Positions 33,300 to 45,448 of a stretch of 64,000 nucleotides of DNA are shown in pieces. A model generated the notes under the pieces. It was given only the letters and a program-made list of their open reading frames with translations. It had not been told where the DNA came from and searched no databases. Position 1 is the first letter of the stretch, and each line of letters starts with the position of its first letter. The translations under genes and the position numbers were made by a program. The stretch spans positions 928,001-992,000 of the forward strand of contig JAJEKV010000206.1 in assembly GCA_021234155.1 (NCBI GenBank), read 5' to 3'. Source of the DNA: Isoetes taiwanensis (lineage: Eukaryota > Streptophyta > Lycopodiopsida > Isoetales > Isoetaceae).

Positions 33300-34905
33300 C
33301 TAAGAACAAATACCCCCACTATTCTCCATTTTTTCCAATTTGTAAGCTGCTACATATATATTAGATAACATCACATAAGTTGTTGGATTTTCTGCATCCA
33401 GACAAAGTATATGGTGTGCGGCACGACGTCCTCGCTGCAAATCATGAAGATTCCTACAAGCACTTAAAAGAGTTATCCAGATCACAATATCAGGTTGCAA
33501 TGGCATCATTATAATGAAGTCTTCTAGTTCTCCTAACTACCCTGCTCGTCCAAGCAGATCGGCCATGCAACTATAATGTTCCAAAGTTAACCATAGTCTG
33601 TCATCTTCTACCATAGACAATGGACAATTGCAAGCCTCATCAATAAGGCCAACTTGGCTGCAAGCAAAGCGAATGCTGACAAAGGTAACCTGATCTGGAC
33701 TGATACCAAGCGCATGCATTTGAGAAAGCACTTTCGCAACCTTATCAGAATCCCCATGTTGTGCATATGCTATGAGCATTGTGGTCCATGACAACATATT
33801 TCGAAATGGCATATTGATAAAAGCCACGTGTGCATCCTCTAAAATCCCAAATTTATTATACATATTCACAAGAGCATTACCCGCAACAACATTCCTATCA
33901 AATCCACCTAATATAACAAGGGAGTGATATATTTTACCATTTGCTACTCTTGTCATTTTAGTGCATGCATCAAGAATGCTAACAAATGTGAATTCATTAA
34001 AAACCACGCCTTCCAGCTGCATTTTTTCAAACAATTGCAAGGCCAGCTTGTAAAGCCCATGCTCCACACTTATTGCAATAATCGTGCTCCATGAGACCAC
34101 ATTCCTTTTGGTCAGATTCCTGAAAGTATCTTTTACCGCATTGAAGCTTCCACATTTGCCATACATATTCATTAGTGCATTTCTTACGAAATTGTCTGAA
34201 TCAAATCCAGAAATAATAACCTTTGCATGAATCAGCTTACCCTCGTCTAGAACTAATAAGCTTGCACATGCATCTAGTACACTAAGAAATATTACCTTAT
34301 CTGGTTTGACATGTTTCTGCTCCATTTGATGAAATATCTCAAGGGCTGCTCTCTCATGTCCACAATGACTGCTTGCTGAGATCATTAAAGTCCACACGGT
34401 AACATTAGGTTCATATATCTTTTCAAATATTGCCCGTGCATTCTTTAAGCTGCTACACATGCCATACATCCGGATCAGTGCAGTTTGTACCATCATATCC
34501 AAGTGTAACCCGCTCTGAACAATGAAATTGTGAATTTTTTTACCATCCTCTAAGGCAACTGGGCTGGAACATGCACCAAACACTGTCATAAACAACACTT
34601 TATCTGGTTTTATGCCTACCTAAAGCATTTTCTCAAACAGTTTCAGTGCTTCCTTGTGTTCTCCATATTGAACGTATATTGCAATCATAGATGTCCACGA
34701 GACTACATTGTGACAATTCATTGCATCAAAGACTTCCCTGGCATTCTCTACATGCTCACACTTCCTATACATTTCAATAAGATGATTCCCAATAAAAGTT
34801 TCCCTTTGAAGCCCACTTCTTGCTATGAAATCATGCAATCTTCTAGCCAACGAAACATCTTTAGCTTTACCATATTCCTTTATGAGATGAGCATAGGGGT
34901 TTTTG
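33300..34905 (-). pseudogene. PLS-class pentatricopeptide repeat (PPR) protein, two in-frame TAG codons
   Basis: One minus-strand frame runs from about 34905 to 33300 (about 535 codons) without frameshift. It starts inside a repeat (NPYAHLIKEYGKAKDVSLAR), so the N-terminus is missing. About a dozen P, L and S repeats follow, for example GNHLIEMYRKCEHVENAREV, NVVSWTSMIAIYVQYGEHKE and KPDKVIFLSVLDACASL. The end has LEHYSCMADLLGRAG and MPLQPDIVIWITLLSACRNL, the start of an E domain. PLS-class PPR proteins bind organellar RNA and mostly direct C-to-U editing. Only two codons break the frame: TAG at 34620-34622 (KML*VGIKPD) and TAG at 33537-33539 (GRAG*LGELED); in both, Gln (CAG) would fit the repeat consensus. 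The E domain stops after SNIYVAAYKLEKM, and no DYW domain follows. Confidence 0.85.
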
Positions 34906-34959
34906 CACTTGTAGCGGATCTTTTTCTATTTGGTATGCTCATTACATATCTTTGGCATA

Positions 34960-35300
34960 TTTGCTATTTGGCTTTATCTAGATAGGATACATATTGCGTT
35001 TGGCACTGCATTGAGATTTTCCGACATGGGTTTATATTGGATTATCTTTCATTTTTATGCTTCTCTTTATTTAGATATGGGGTGTCCTACGTTGTTGTCC
35101 ACAAGGTATTGTATTGGGCACATTCTAATTTGTGCATGGTGTTGCTATTTAACTTTATCTGGATATGATGTATATTGCGTTTGGCACCACATTGAGATTT
35201 TGCGACATGGGTTTCTATTGGATCATTTTTTCCTTTTTATGACATGGCGTGTATTACGTTGTTATATACAAGCTGTTATATTGGGCACATTTTGATGGCC
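34960..35300. repeat. Tandem duplication, period 181 bp
   Basis: 'attgcgtttggcac-ca-attgagatttt-cgacatgggttt' occurs at about 34994 and 35175; flanking phrases ('gctatttggctttatctagatag' and 'gctatttaactttatctggatat', 'attgggcacatt') repeat at the same offset. The duplication abuts the truncated 5' end of the PPR frame, marking the breakpoint. Confidence 0.85.
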
Positions 35301-35554
35301 ACTTTTAGTTTGTTTCGTGTTCTTAATGTTCTTTTTTATGGTTTTACATTGATGCTTATCTTTCTCTAGATGTCGCGTTGATGCTTATCTTTTTCTAGAT
35401 GTCGCGTTTTTTTTATGGACCGTTTTTTGTTGGGTGGTGCTGTTTATTTCCACCGTGATGGTGACATTCATGTCTATTTCTCATCTTTAGTGATGTTGTA
35501 AATCACATTGTCTAGCATTATTTTGCAATGCATATTTCTTTTTACATGATTGTT
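35301..35554. other. Spacer, no gene seen
   Basis: T-rich sequence with a short doublet ('gatgcttatctttctctagatgtcgcgtt', near 35352 and 35380). Nothing else. Confidence 0.4.
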
Positions 35555-35845
35555 ATCCCCCGTTGGGTGACGCTTTTTTCCACCATGGTGGTGATGCTAT
35601 TTCCACCTGCGGGTGATGCTGTTTATTTCTACCTCCAGGGTGACACATATTTCTTTTTACGTAATTGTTTTCCACCCGTTGGGTGATGCATAATTGTTTT
35701 TCCACCCGTTGGGTGATGCTATCTCCACCTGCGGGTGATGCTGTTTATTTCCACCTCGAGGGTGACGCATATTTCTTTCTACGTAATTGTTTTCCACCCA
35801 TTGGGTGCTGCTGTCCTCCACCCTATTGGGGTGATGCTCTCTTTT
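35555..35845. repeat. Array of small hairpins, CCACC...GGGTGATGC
   Basis: About nine copies of a minimal inverted repeat, CCACC(N3-6)GGGTG followed by a/gtgc, with variable loops (CCGTTGGG, TGCGGG, TCGAGGG, CATTGGG). They are grouped into a higher-order unit of about 119 bp ('tccacctgcgggtgatgctgtttatttc ... ttttccaccc', near 35598 and 35725). Confidence 0.85.
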
Positions 35846-35866
35846 TCTACTACATGTTGAATTTTC

Positions 35867-36560
35867 TCTAACCATTCACGGGTGTTTTTTCGAGTTCTTT
35901 GTGTTGCTTGCAGGTTTTACGCCCTCAGCTTATAGTTAAGGAAGTTCTTTGGTAGTCGGCGGTTTTGTGTCTCTTCACGAGTCCTTTCCCGAATAGCATC
36001 GATCCGAGCCATCGGATCGCCATTGAGGAAAGGACGAGCTGCTATATAAGGCTATTTCCTCTTTCGCACGGTTATCGGGCGTCTTCTCCTGGCGGCTCTT
36101 CTTCTATTCTCGTTGCTTCCCTCCCTTCACCCGGCCTGCGTGAGGGCATGAGTTTGCTTTTCTCTAACCATTCACGGGTATTTTTTGGGGGTTTTTGTGT
36201 TGCTTGCAGGCTTCCGCCCTCTTCTGGGGTCCTGCTATGTTTTGTGTTCGCCATCAACTCATCTCTTTCGGTTTTTGGTTTTCCAGGCAACACATTCAAG
36301 GTTGTTGGCGACCATTTCTCATTAGGGTTTTCCTCGAAAACCCGAAAGGGCGGGGTTTTTTATCCCGATGAGAAGTTGTCGCCATTACCCTTTTATATTG
36401 CCTGTGCACATTTGTTTTTACGGGGTAGTCTGATATTGTTCCTATGGTCGGCTACCCTCTCTATTCTTCCAAACATTGTATACTGCTGCTGTGATGAATG
36501 ACAAGCCTATCGGCCGGTTTTGTGTCTCTTGCGAGTCCTTTCCCAGAATAGTCATATTTC
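35867..36560 (+). repeat. Interleaved direct repeats with a TATA box and hairpin; LTR- or UTR-like
   Basis: 'tctctaaccattcacgggt...tttgtgttgcttgcagg' occurs at 35867-35914 and 36161-36210. 'ggttttgtgtctctt-acgagtcctttcc' occurs at about 35962 and 36514. Between them lie a perfect hairpin (GATCCGAgccaTCGGATC, 36000-36017) and CTATATAAGGC (about 36041). The phrase CGAAAACC...GGGGTTTTTTATCC at about 36333 resembles the 3' end of the LINE at 46.27 kb. This could be two overlapping truncated copies of a retroelement. The 178-codon ORF across it shows no domain and I do not support it as protein. Confidence 0.5.
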
Positions 36561-37234
36561 TAAAAGTCACACATTTTATCAAATGATATTTGGCAAGCTA
36601 TCGTCCTAAAAAAAAATCAAATTTTCACTATGAAAATAAGACATGTCTTATTTAGGTTCGGAATAGGTTTGGATTGTAAATGGAGCTTTATTTGCTTAAT
36701 ATGGAGCTTTATTTGCTTAATTCCATAATCCATCCATTCTATGCAGAACCACACTGGCTTAACTTGATCAAAGGGACAAACAATAAGACTTCGACAAATG
36801 AAGAGAAAGTTATAGGAAATATAGGCAAGGCTAAAGATCTTCCTGGGATTTGATCATCATCTACTTGATCATCATCTACCTGAAAAAAAAAAGCCTAACT
36901 ACTAGCAGTAAGGCAGGATTGGACTAATTAGAAACAAGGGAGGCTTGAGGTTGGGTTGCAACAATTTGAGGGTAATAGTTTGAGTTGTGGTAGTCGAAGT
37001 TTGTTTGATATCATGATGGTTCATGAAAATACAAAGATGGAAGTACATTTCGCAATTCTTAACTATTTCTCTATACTAACCAAATTGAAGGTTAGCATAG
37101 ATCCAAGGTGCAACATGTAAATGTCAAAGGACCTTTGAAAGCGCTGTTTCATTAACCTCAAGTGTTTTGATGGTCCACATTTCCCCCATATGCCATTTTG
37201 CTAGTTCAGAAAAATTGAAGGTCGAGCAATTAAC

Positions 37235-37338
37235 CTGCCAGTTAATGACAAGGAATGTGCTTGACAAGATTGGAAGGATGTCTGGATAAGGGATGCGCCT
37301 AGTTACGGTGTGCAATTGCATGTAGTGACTTTTTAGTT
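37235..37338 (-). CDS. Candidate internal exon of a minus-strand gene
   Basis: Flanked by an acceptor (GGGATTGCAG|AACTAAAAAG) and a donor (TGGCAG|GTTAAT), the frame reads SHYMQLHTVTRRIPYPDILP then LSSTFLVINWQ. A possible further exon (KWHMGEMWTIKTLE|GTTAAT) follows at about 37195-37155. It lies 80 bp from the LTR element, which may have inserted into an intron of this gene. No family recognised. Confidence 0.3.
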
Positions 37339-37419
37339 CTGCAATCCCAGATGGTTAAATTGCCATAATCTCCAACTAAGTAAAAAAAACTCTCATGTCG
37401 TAAATACCAAGACATGCCC

Positions 37420-39023
37420 TGTGACGTTCCAACATAATATACGCCCCGAATATGTATATTATACTGCCACGTCACCCGTACATGTCACGGATGACATGTA
37501 CTTGCGAGACGTATAGGGTTGCACCTAGGGGGCAAGGGTTGCACCTAGGGGGCAACATTGAATGTTGTGCATGTTAAATAAACATACACAATTAATAACC
37601 CCATGGACCCCATTGCCAAATGGCTAAATCCCATTTGGCCAATGTCTAACCTAACCCTAAGGGTTCTATATAAGGGCTAAAACCCTAGACCCTAGCTCTC
37701 TTTTCGTTTTGACCATTTAGGGTTTTTCTAGAGTTCCTTCCCATTTTCGCATTTAGGGTTCTCTTGGGCCATTTCGGCCAAGGTAGGACCCCAATTCGCA
37801 TTGCTAGGCTCTGGAAAGCCGGATTTGCACAACAGAATATTGAGTAGCAGCCATTGTTCACAAGATCAGGAGTATGGACGCCTTCCAAGGATCAGGAGCG
37901 AGTCGAGGAGCAGGTATCTAGTCATTCTGTTGTGCAAAACCGTCTTTGGGCATGGCAATATGCCGGTTTAGCATGTTAGATCATCTCTAGAGGCCTTATA
38001 GATCCCGAGATCTGAAGCTCTAACAAAGGAACCTAACTCTGTTATGTAGTTAGTTAGTTTAGATGTTATTTTCTATTTCAGTTAGATGATGATGGATGTA
38101 TTTCACTCTGTGATCTCCATGTATGGGGAAAGGGGGGGTAGAGACCCAAAGCTGTGTAGTAGATGTTCCTAGCATAGCACCTTAGTTCCCTGTTACATGC
38201 GGCCCGTGCCTGCGGGAGCCCACACCGGCACGTGGGTGAAGGGGCTAGGCCGGTTGATAAGGAGGAACTTGTCTCATCACGGACTGACCCCTCTGGTAGT
38301 AAGGCCTATCGGGGGTCTCTGCAGGCTAGGCTTAATGGCTTGTCACTGCGTGTGGGCAAGGCATGAGCTCGACACTCGTGGGGTGGTGGATATGACCTTC
38401 CAGTGAGTTCAAGTCGAATACGGGCAGTGGCCCTCTAGCACTTTGTGATGAGCATGGATGCCTCGGAGGAGAGGCAACTCTCTTCTGCCTCATCGGGGCT
38501 GGGAGATGCAACCCGATAGTAGTAGCCCCTCTCGGCTATTCACCGTGAGCTACGGTCAAGTCCCAACACTTTTCAGCCTACTCTGCAAAGTGTGCACGGG
38601 AGGGGCGGATGGAGTGGACTACCCTAAGCCATGTTCTATGCCAGCCAAATCCATTGCCATGAATTGCATGCGCAATGAACTCACGGAGACCCTAGCCGTC
38701 GGGTCATCCCCTTGAGTCCGGAGCCCGGGTAGGATCTCCCCTTTGTTATTGTTGCTATGAAGGTATTGTTATCTCGTGATATTGCTATCTCTATGGTGAT
38801 TGTATTTGTTTTATTGTTAGTTGTGCTCACGTTTGTTTATTCACGCTTCCTTGATGGATAGGTCGACCCGATGGAAGGCGGGTGAATGACACATCCATTC
38901 TTCCCTTGCTGGCTCATCCCGGATGGGAGTGGAGTCAGGTGGATGGCCCCGTCGGTGTAGCTGCGGGGAATGCTCCTCGCCGAATACGATGTGGGCATCA
39001 TTATAAGGAGTAGGGGCGTCACA
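37420..39023 (+). repeat. 5' LTR (1,604 bp)
   Basis: Begins TGTGACGTTCC and ends GGGGCGTCACA. U3 holds a TATATAAG box at 37667-37674, preceded by CCTAACCCTAAGGGTTC and followed by AAACCCTAG telobox-like words, so transcription probably starts around 37700. An internal direct doublet (agggttgcacctagggg, about 37517-37551) is shared with the 3' LTR. It differs from the 3' LTR mainly at CAG/CTG versus CGG/CCG positions (see findings). Confidence 0.95.
37667..37674 (+). promoter_or_regulatory. LTR promoter TATA box
   Basis: TATATAAG in the 5' LTR, identical in sequence and context in the 3' LTR (48680-48687), followed by telobox-like AAACCCTAG. Confidence 0.6.
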
Positions 39024-39024
39024 G

Positions 39025-39040
39025 TGGTATCGAGCATGAT
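39025..39040 (+). promoter_or_regulatory. Primer binding site, initiator Met-tRNA type
   Basis: TGGTATCGAGCATG begins one base after the LTR end. The usual plant PBS complementary to the initiator Met-tRNA 3' end is TGGTATCAGAGC; here one A is missing (TATCGAGC), which could be a real change or another CAG-to-CG base-calling error. Confidence 0.8.
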
Positions 39041-39231
39041 CTTGGTAGACCAGGATCGAAAGCGACCATTTTCCTTAGGACTAACAGTAGACTTCGGTCT
39101 TGGGAACAACCTCCCAAGCAAGAACCTCAAAAATTGGGAAAATTTTTTCACAATTGTAGTGCAAAGAATAGGTTAATGCTAAGAGTAGTGATAAGTTTTA
39201 GCAAAACCCAACCTAAAATGGCCAAAAGAGG

Positions 39232-40594
39232 TGACCCTCACGAGTGCGTGAGACCAATTTGGTTTGCAAACCCGATTCGACCACGGGCGACTTTGTGTGA
39301 GTGGTGGACCCATGTTGACCTAGTTAGATGTATAATTTAGCTAAACTAATGGTGCGGTTCAGCTTATCTCCTTGATTCTAGCTAGTTTTTGCATATTATA
39401 ACACTAAGAAACCCCTTGTAAATTGAAAATTGGACCCCAAAAAGAGGTGACCCCTCACAGAGTGCGCCCAGACCAATTTGGTTTGCAAACCAATTCGACC
39501 CTGGCGCTTTGTGTGTGAGTGGTCAAAACTTTGAACCTTCGTAACTTGAGTTATACTGACTCCAAATCGCCTGAAATTTGTTGCGTTAGGACCATTAAAG
39601 AGTCTAGAATCCATTTATGACCTCAAATTAGGCTAAAAATATTATAATCCTCCTCAAAATGACCAAAATAGGTCAAACCCTAAATTTGTCTCCCAAACTA
39701 CGGTTTATTTAGAAATAGAAGCAATAGCTTTTAAGGTACAAGGCTAGAGCCACGAAGGGCAAGGAGCACGATTTTTGAAGACATTGAAGACCCAGGGCGA
39801 CCCAAGAGAGGAAGCACTATGGCAAATACCTCTACAAGCGAAGCTTAGCAAAGACATGGCACAACCAACCTATCAACAATCTTCATCGAATGGAAGACAT
39901 CGTTAATCATGCATGAAGAACCTTTCGACTATCAAGAACTCGGGTGCAACATCCACGAGCTCTTAGCGAGTAAAGAAGATTGCCGGTTTATTGTAAATAT
40001 AAATTTATGTTTTGATCATGTTAATGTCGTTAAATCAGGTGTAAGTAGAATGTGTTACTAAGTTCGCAGGTTGGAATTAACAAAGTTGGAGCAAAACTTC
40101 GGTGTTTTTGGCCCCACCCCTTACAGAGTGCGCCCAGGCCACTTAGGATTATATTCCTAACCGCCTCGCCAAGATTGCGGTGAGTGGTCGAAATCGATCT
40201 ATGCCAAAACTTGTCCAAATGCGAAAGTAAGCACACCATTCGACTCGGCTCACCATAATTAGTAGGATTTGAACCCTAGTTTGTAGAAATTGCCCAACCC
40301 TAACTCACATGGAGCCCCACCCCCAGAGTGTGCTTGAGACCAAATTCGGTTTGCAAACCGATTCGACCCTGGCGCACTGTGTGAGTGGTCGACCCCAAAT
40401 CTGGGCCAAAACTTATCCAAATGAAGCAAGTAAGGGCTCAATCCGACCTATCTCGACGAGATATGCAGGATTTCACCCTTAGTTTGCATGTTTGGCATCA
40501 TCCTCGACCCAAACATGGCCCCACCCCTCACAGAGTGCGCCCAGGCCACTTAGGATCATATTCCTAACTGCCTCTCGCGCACTGTGTGAGTGGT
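39232..40594 (+). repeat. Five related hairpin modules in the retrotransposon leader
   Basis: Modules at about 39232-39308, 39448-39524, 40112-40190, 40314-40390 and 40518-40594. Each starts CCCTCACAGAGTGCGC-like and ends GCGCACTGTGTGAGTGGTC-like, which are reverse complements of each other. The loop is itself palindromic and comes in two types: AATCGGTTTGCAAACCGATT (modules 1, 2 and 4, with variants) and TTAGGATCATATTCCTAA (modules 3 and 5). Each can fold into a ~75-nt stem. Confidence 0.9.
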
Positions 40595-41129
40595 CACACC
40601 AAAATTGCTCCAATTTGTCCACACTTTCCCCAAATTAGATAGAATTTGTTGCAATAGGATCCTTAGAATGTACTCTTTAGCTTGATTAGCTTGTCTTGTG
40701 CTTAGCAATACCTTAGAATCCTAGATTTTCCTTTATCCAAATTTTTTTTCTAAAATTAGGGTTTTTGCCTATAAGTAGAACACAACCCTCATTTGCATCC
40801 TACACCTTTGCTCCTCGCTCCAAGCCGATTTTTCAGCTCCCAGAGGCGCTCCTTCATCTGTTTGATATCCCCAGCAGCTCTAGCATCATGGCAACCATCA
40901 ATGCTATTCCCTATTTTACCAGGACATTATGGCTGAGTTCCATGCAAAGATAGGTCCTTCTCTAGTAGAACTTCCCCCTTGCATAGGATACTTTAGGACA
41001 GCCTTAAGATAGACAAATACCTAGAAAATACGGCCAGTCGCTTGTCCGTAGCTGTAGCAATTTTTCTATTCCATAGAGCCCAAACCCAGATAGGAGAGCC
41101 ATCTGCCCAACCCCCAGGAGCTCGAGCCT

Positions 41130-41960
41130 ATGGCCATGGCAGGTGAAGAAGAGCGGATGCTTCTCGAAAGTCTGAGGAGGCAAAGCGGGGAGGAAGATGA
41201 AGGGCGTGGGTCGGGCAGAGAGGACATCAGTGGACGCCGACCCGGCACAAGAAAGGCAAACAAGCGGGAGCAGAACTTCAAAGCTTTGAAGAGGGGCTGG
41301 GAACCACGCTTGAACAACTCCACCACTTGGGCTAGGCATCACAAGCTTAACCCAGGTAATCATCCAAGGAACCGCACGAGCACGCGACGACATCAAGGAC
41401 CCCATCCTCCCAAGAGTGCAGGGACAGGGGCTACAGGATAAACGAAGCTCCCTACATCTCCTACGTCAACAACTGGACCTCGATGACTTCATCGACCAGG
41501 AAACGCAGGAATTTCACATCAGCATAAGGGAGGCTCTGCGGGCATAATCGGCCGGACATCGGCGAACATAGAAGCCTACACCGCATCGAGGCGGTGTGAT
41601 GGCACAGGGAGTTACCCACAGAGGAGTTCATAGCGATCCACGACACTGGATGGAAATCAGAGGGAAAACAACGAGTGCGCTCCTACCCAGCACCTCGACA
41701 GCAGCACCAGTCGAACATGATAGAGGCAGTACCAACGTAACATCTCCTAAGTTCATGTTCGGCGACTACACGGAGATGATAGCATTACCGGTGGACGAAT
41801 AACTCGGAAGACATAGGGCTGCAATCAGAACCAGAGAGGAGGCGGGGGAGGCAGAGCACGACAAATGACGAAGGAGCCGACCTAGCCAACAACCACAGAC
41901 CACTCAAATGCAACTCAAAAGAGTGATGGCATGTGCAATGGAGATGACAACAATTCCAGG
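41130..41960 (+). pseudogene. Weak gag-like remnant
   Basis: 41130-41441 reads MAMAGEEERMLLESLRRQSG and KREQNFKALKRGWEPRL, a charged coiled-coil-like leader. In another frame the next stretch reads DPILPRVQGQGLQDKRSSLH, LLRQQLDLDDFIDQETQEFH and ISIREALRA (about 41398-41548), after which the frames break. No zinc knuckle (CCHC) was seen. Position (first protein-like segment after the leader) and helical composition suggest gag; this is inference. Confidence 0.3.
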
Positions 41961-44900
41961 CATAGGGGAAGCATCTCACAACGAAGATTCAAAGACATGC
42001 AACAATGCCCGACTGCAACAACCAAGTGATCGTACTCAAGCGATCAATGCTACGCATCTCCAAACGACACTCCACATGACAGGTAAACACATTAAGGAGG
42101 AGCATTTTCAACTCAAGGGTTCACACCGAGCAACGTTCTCCGCGACTTGGGATAACGACCTCAAATCACACACGAAGGTCAACTACAGTCGCAACACCTC
42201 AAGGAACCCCGGAGTCAAGTAGAACAAGGAAGATGCAGCAAAACCGAAGAATCAAACGTGATTGGAGGAGGGAAAATCCTAAAGAAGTATACACAATTAA
42301 GCATATGCTCTTCTATAAATTAGAAAAGTGGATGAATTAAAATCCTAGTATAATTATATATATATGTCTATCATAAATATCGGGAGCTAACACATAGTAC
42401 AAAATTAGGATCATGTTTTAGGGTTTAGTGTTTGCATCAAGAAACTTCATCGCTTCGACTGCCAAAGGATGAAGTAAAGAACCACATGTATAGCCAAGAG
42501 CAAGTGCTCAAATGGAAGAGCAAATATAGGAGAGAGACGACCAGAGCTCAAGCCAAGCTTCAACTCCAGACACTCGGCGGCCGGCCTCAAGTAGAAGATC
42601 GTCATTCAAAGACAATGTCAAGATGAGAGATAACGCCAGTCATGTCAAGATCTCTAGCGCCGCACCATCTAGGTTTTGCACGACATCATCTTCGGGATGC
42701 AACTCTACCTCTTGTAGCAGTAGCAACACTAACGACACGAGTGTCCTCAACAACAGAAGGAGGAACGAACACACATCTTGAAACTACGACAAGCGACCTC
42801 AAGCCAATAGGCGCCGAGGAATTCCTTGGGACAACTCGACATCAACGAGCCAACTAAGGAGGCAACCTTCGACGACCATAATTCTACCTTGTATGGTGAT
42901 GTTTGTAACATGCACACCAGATGGAGATACACTTAAGAAAGGCGCCACAACATTGGGTTATGTCTATGCTCATTCAACAACTAGGTGATGGCTTCGTCAA
43001 GTACTCCTACCAACAATTAGAAGACAAGAAGCCCAACTTATCTCCGACACGAGGGACCTCAACGCCCAAGATAGAAGCATTCGACACCTTAACGACAAGG
43101 ACAGCAACCAAAGCACCTTCGACAAAAAGAGAGTTCAAGATATTAGCCGGGCTATTCAAGGACACGAGCAAGTCTAGGGCAGAAAGTACTTCAACTCAAG
43201 GGTCAATCTACGCAGATATAAGAGTACATCATCCCCGACAGCAAACCAATCATGGAGAAGAGTCATGAGGCTTTACTCACCAGGAAGATGCACATGTATT
43301 GAGGGACAATGGCCATAAACCAGAAGACGAAGGAGTGCTAGTACTTCCACGAGCTCCTTAGATGCAACATGAGGTCCAAAACGGTGGAGCATGATCAAGT
43401 GCAACTAGAAGGCAGCATAGCAACGAAGATCGTGATAACGTCTAAGCCATCACATTGAGGAGATCAAACAGGTACGATGAGAAGCTCGATGGAGAAGCGA
43501 ATAGGAGAACCGAGCCAAAGAATCGACGAATCAGCTAGAACCTCACAAAGCTACGACACTCGCATGCAACTTCGTGAACCCAAGGATCGACAATTCGAAA
43601 GGCAACTGATGAAGAGAACAACTCCTTAATTACGAGTCTAGCCAAAGAGGCGCCTCCAAAGATCTTCAGACATTGTGAAGGGGAAGCAATTATTGCCCAA
43701 GAACAACATTAAGAAGTAGACCGGAATGCTGAAGCATCAACGACCATCACATCCTTAGTTAGCATGTGAAGCAGAAGCAAGTTGTGCCGCAGCCGACAGA
43801 CATTGGAGAGCTCAAAAATATCAAAGAGTCTACCAATCGAGCACGAGCTGACATATAAATAGGAGGATATAGATCTTCAACACCAAGCAAGACTAGGAGG
43901 AACATCGACAACAACGCCATGGAGTACGTGTGCACCTCGAGGGGAGATACCAAGGGAGCCTAATAGCTTTAATAGTATTTGTAATCATAATAGTGTAAGC
44001 TATATGACTTGCATGCATATTTCCCTTTGTTATTTTCCTCTCTCTCAAAGATATAACAGATCAAAGAAAAGAGATGCCGGACAATTGGAAGGCGGAAGCG
44101 AAGCAACATCCTCAACACTTGTCCGCCAACACGCCACAGGACTCGAAGGATGGAGTTGGCACAATAAGATCGGATCTAGAGGCATCTTTTAGCCGCCAAG
44201 ATGTTTCTCAACGAAACCACCTTCAGGCTTTTGGGAAGTAACATAGAAGATTTCAAGTGGTCAACTACGCCATCAAAACCACCAACAATGGGAAGCCTCT
44301 ACATCAAGGAAAGTTGACCTCTACATCGAGGAGGAGCAGGAGTCTCGAAAGCAATCAAGAACGTTACCCTCAAGAAGGCAACGAGTGGATGAGCTCGCGA
44401 GCAAGATTGAGGCTTATGGATGGCGACATCCATAATGGGAGTGGAAGGCATTTCTAGATTTTCTCATGAAGGGATTGCCCCAAGTTGAGCTAAGCGTCAA
44501 CGATTGGGAAGGAAATGCATAGGAGTAACTAAAATTATACATGATTGTTAACAGACATCCAACATATTGAAACCACTTCGTGAGACTGATCACCTCGCTA
44601 AGAAGGAATCATTACTAGGATAATTGTTGACCATGTATAAAGCTAGTACCTCAAGGAATAATCCAATCGAATGAAAAGAAGTAATCTAACAAGTCCGCCA
44701 ACTTGTTATGATGACATCAATTCAATTGATAGGAATATTCCAAGAGAGTAAATAATTAAGAAAAGGGGGATATTTAGAATATAAAATTAAATAGCACATG
44801 AAAGGCACATCGAGAAATAAGAAACATATTAATCACATAGTCTCTTGAGGCAAAAAGAATTGTCATGATAATAAAACCTTGCAATTTAGAATTGTTCTAA

Positions 44901-45448
44901 ATAATTCAATAACTCATCGCTTAGGGATAGATATGTTACATGATGGCTGCATCCATCATAGATGATTAAATATGTTAGCTAAGGCTAGTAAATTAATGTG
45001 TTAGATAAGAAGCATATAACCTCTTAAGGTAAATAGAATAGCTAAGATGTTATGACAACATCAATTAAGGGGATAGGATACATTGAGGTGTAGGACCACT
45101 TTCTTATGAAGAAAGTGGGGAAGGCTCAATCTTAGGACTGAACCTACCTACATCTTAGGGGTTGAATCGCCATCCAATTAGTCGACCCTTAGAATAGAGT
45201 TCCTTTCGCAAGTAGCCAAAGCACAAAGAGCGTAAGATGGATAGATGCTTAATGTCTATGTGTCCTTCAGCATGCAAGATTAATGCGGTAACCAACTGCA
45301 CCAAAGCAGGGGAGCGAATCAATGGAAGCAATGCAACAGCCAAGTCGTCTCCAAATTAGTCGACACCGACTCAATGGGGAGATGTATTCTAGCCTTAGCG
45401 GGTGCGACAACTAAGGTGGGGAGAGGCTTTGCATAAATTTCTTACGCC
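41961..45448 (+). other. Retrotransposon interior, no recognisable coding
   Basis: Rich in A, C and G with little T on the plus strand and many short frames, but no pol motif in any frame that I could find. The composition continues that of the gag-like part, so this may be degenerate or non-coding LARD-type interior. Confidence 0.5.

Noticed and set aside
4931-34905. Alternative nuclear genetic code to explain in-frame stops
   Set aside because: All three stop codons occur inside frames, and the intact BTB gene uses normal stops, so reassignment is not supported.
35965-36501. 178-residue plus-strand ORF
   Set aside because: It has no domain, spans a direct-repeat and TATA region, and lacks coding character; treated as repeat or UTR-like sequence.
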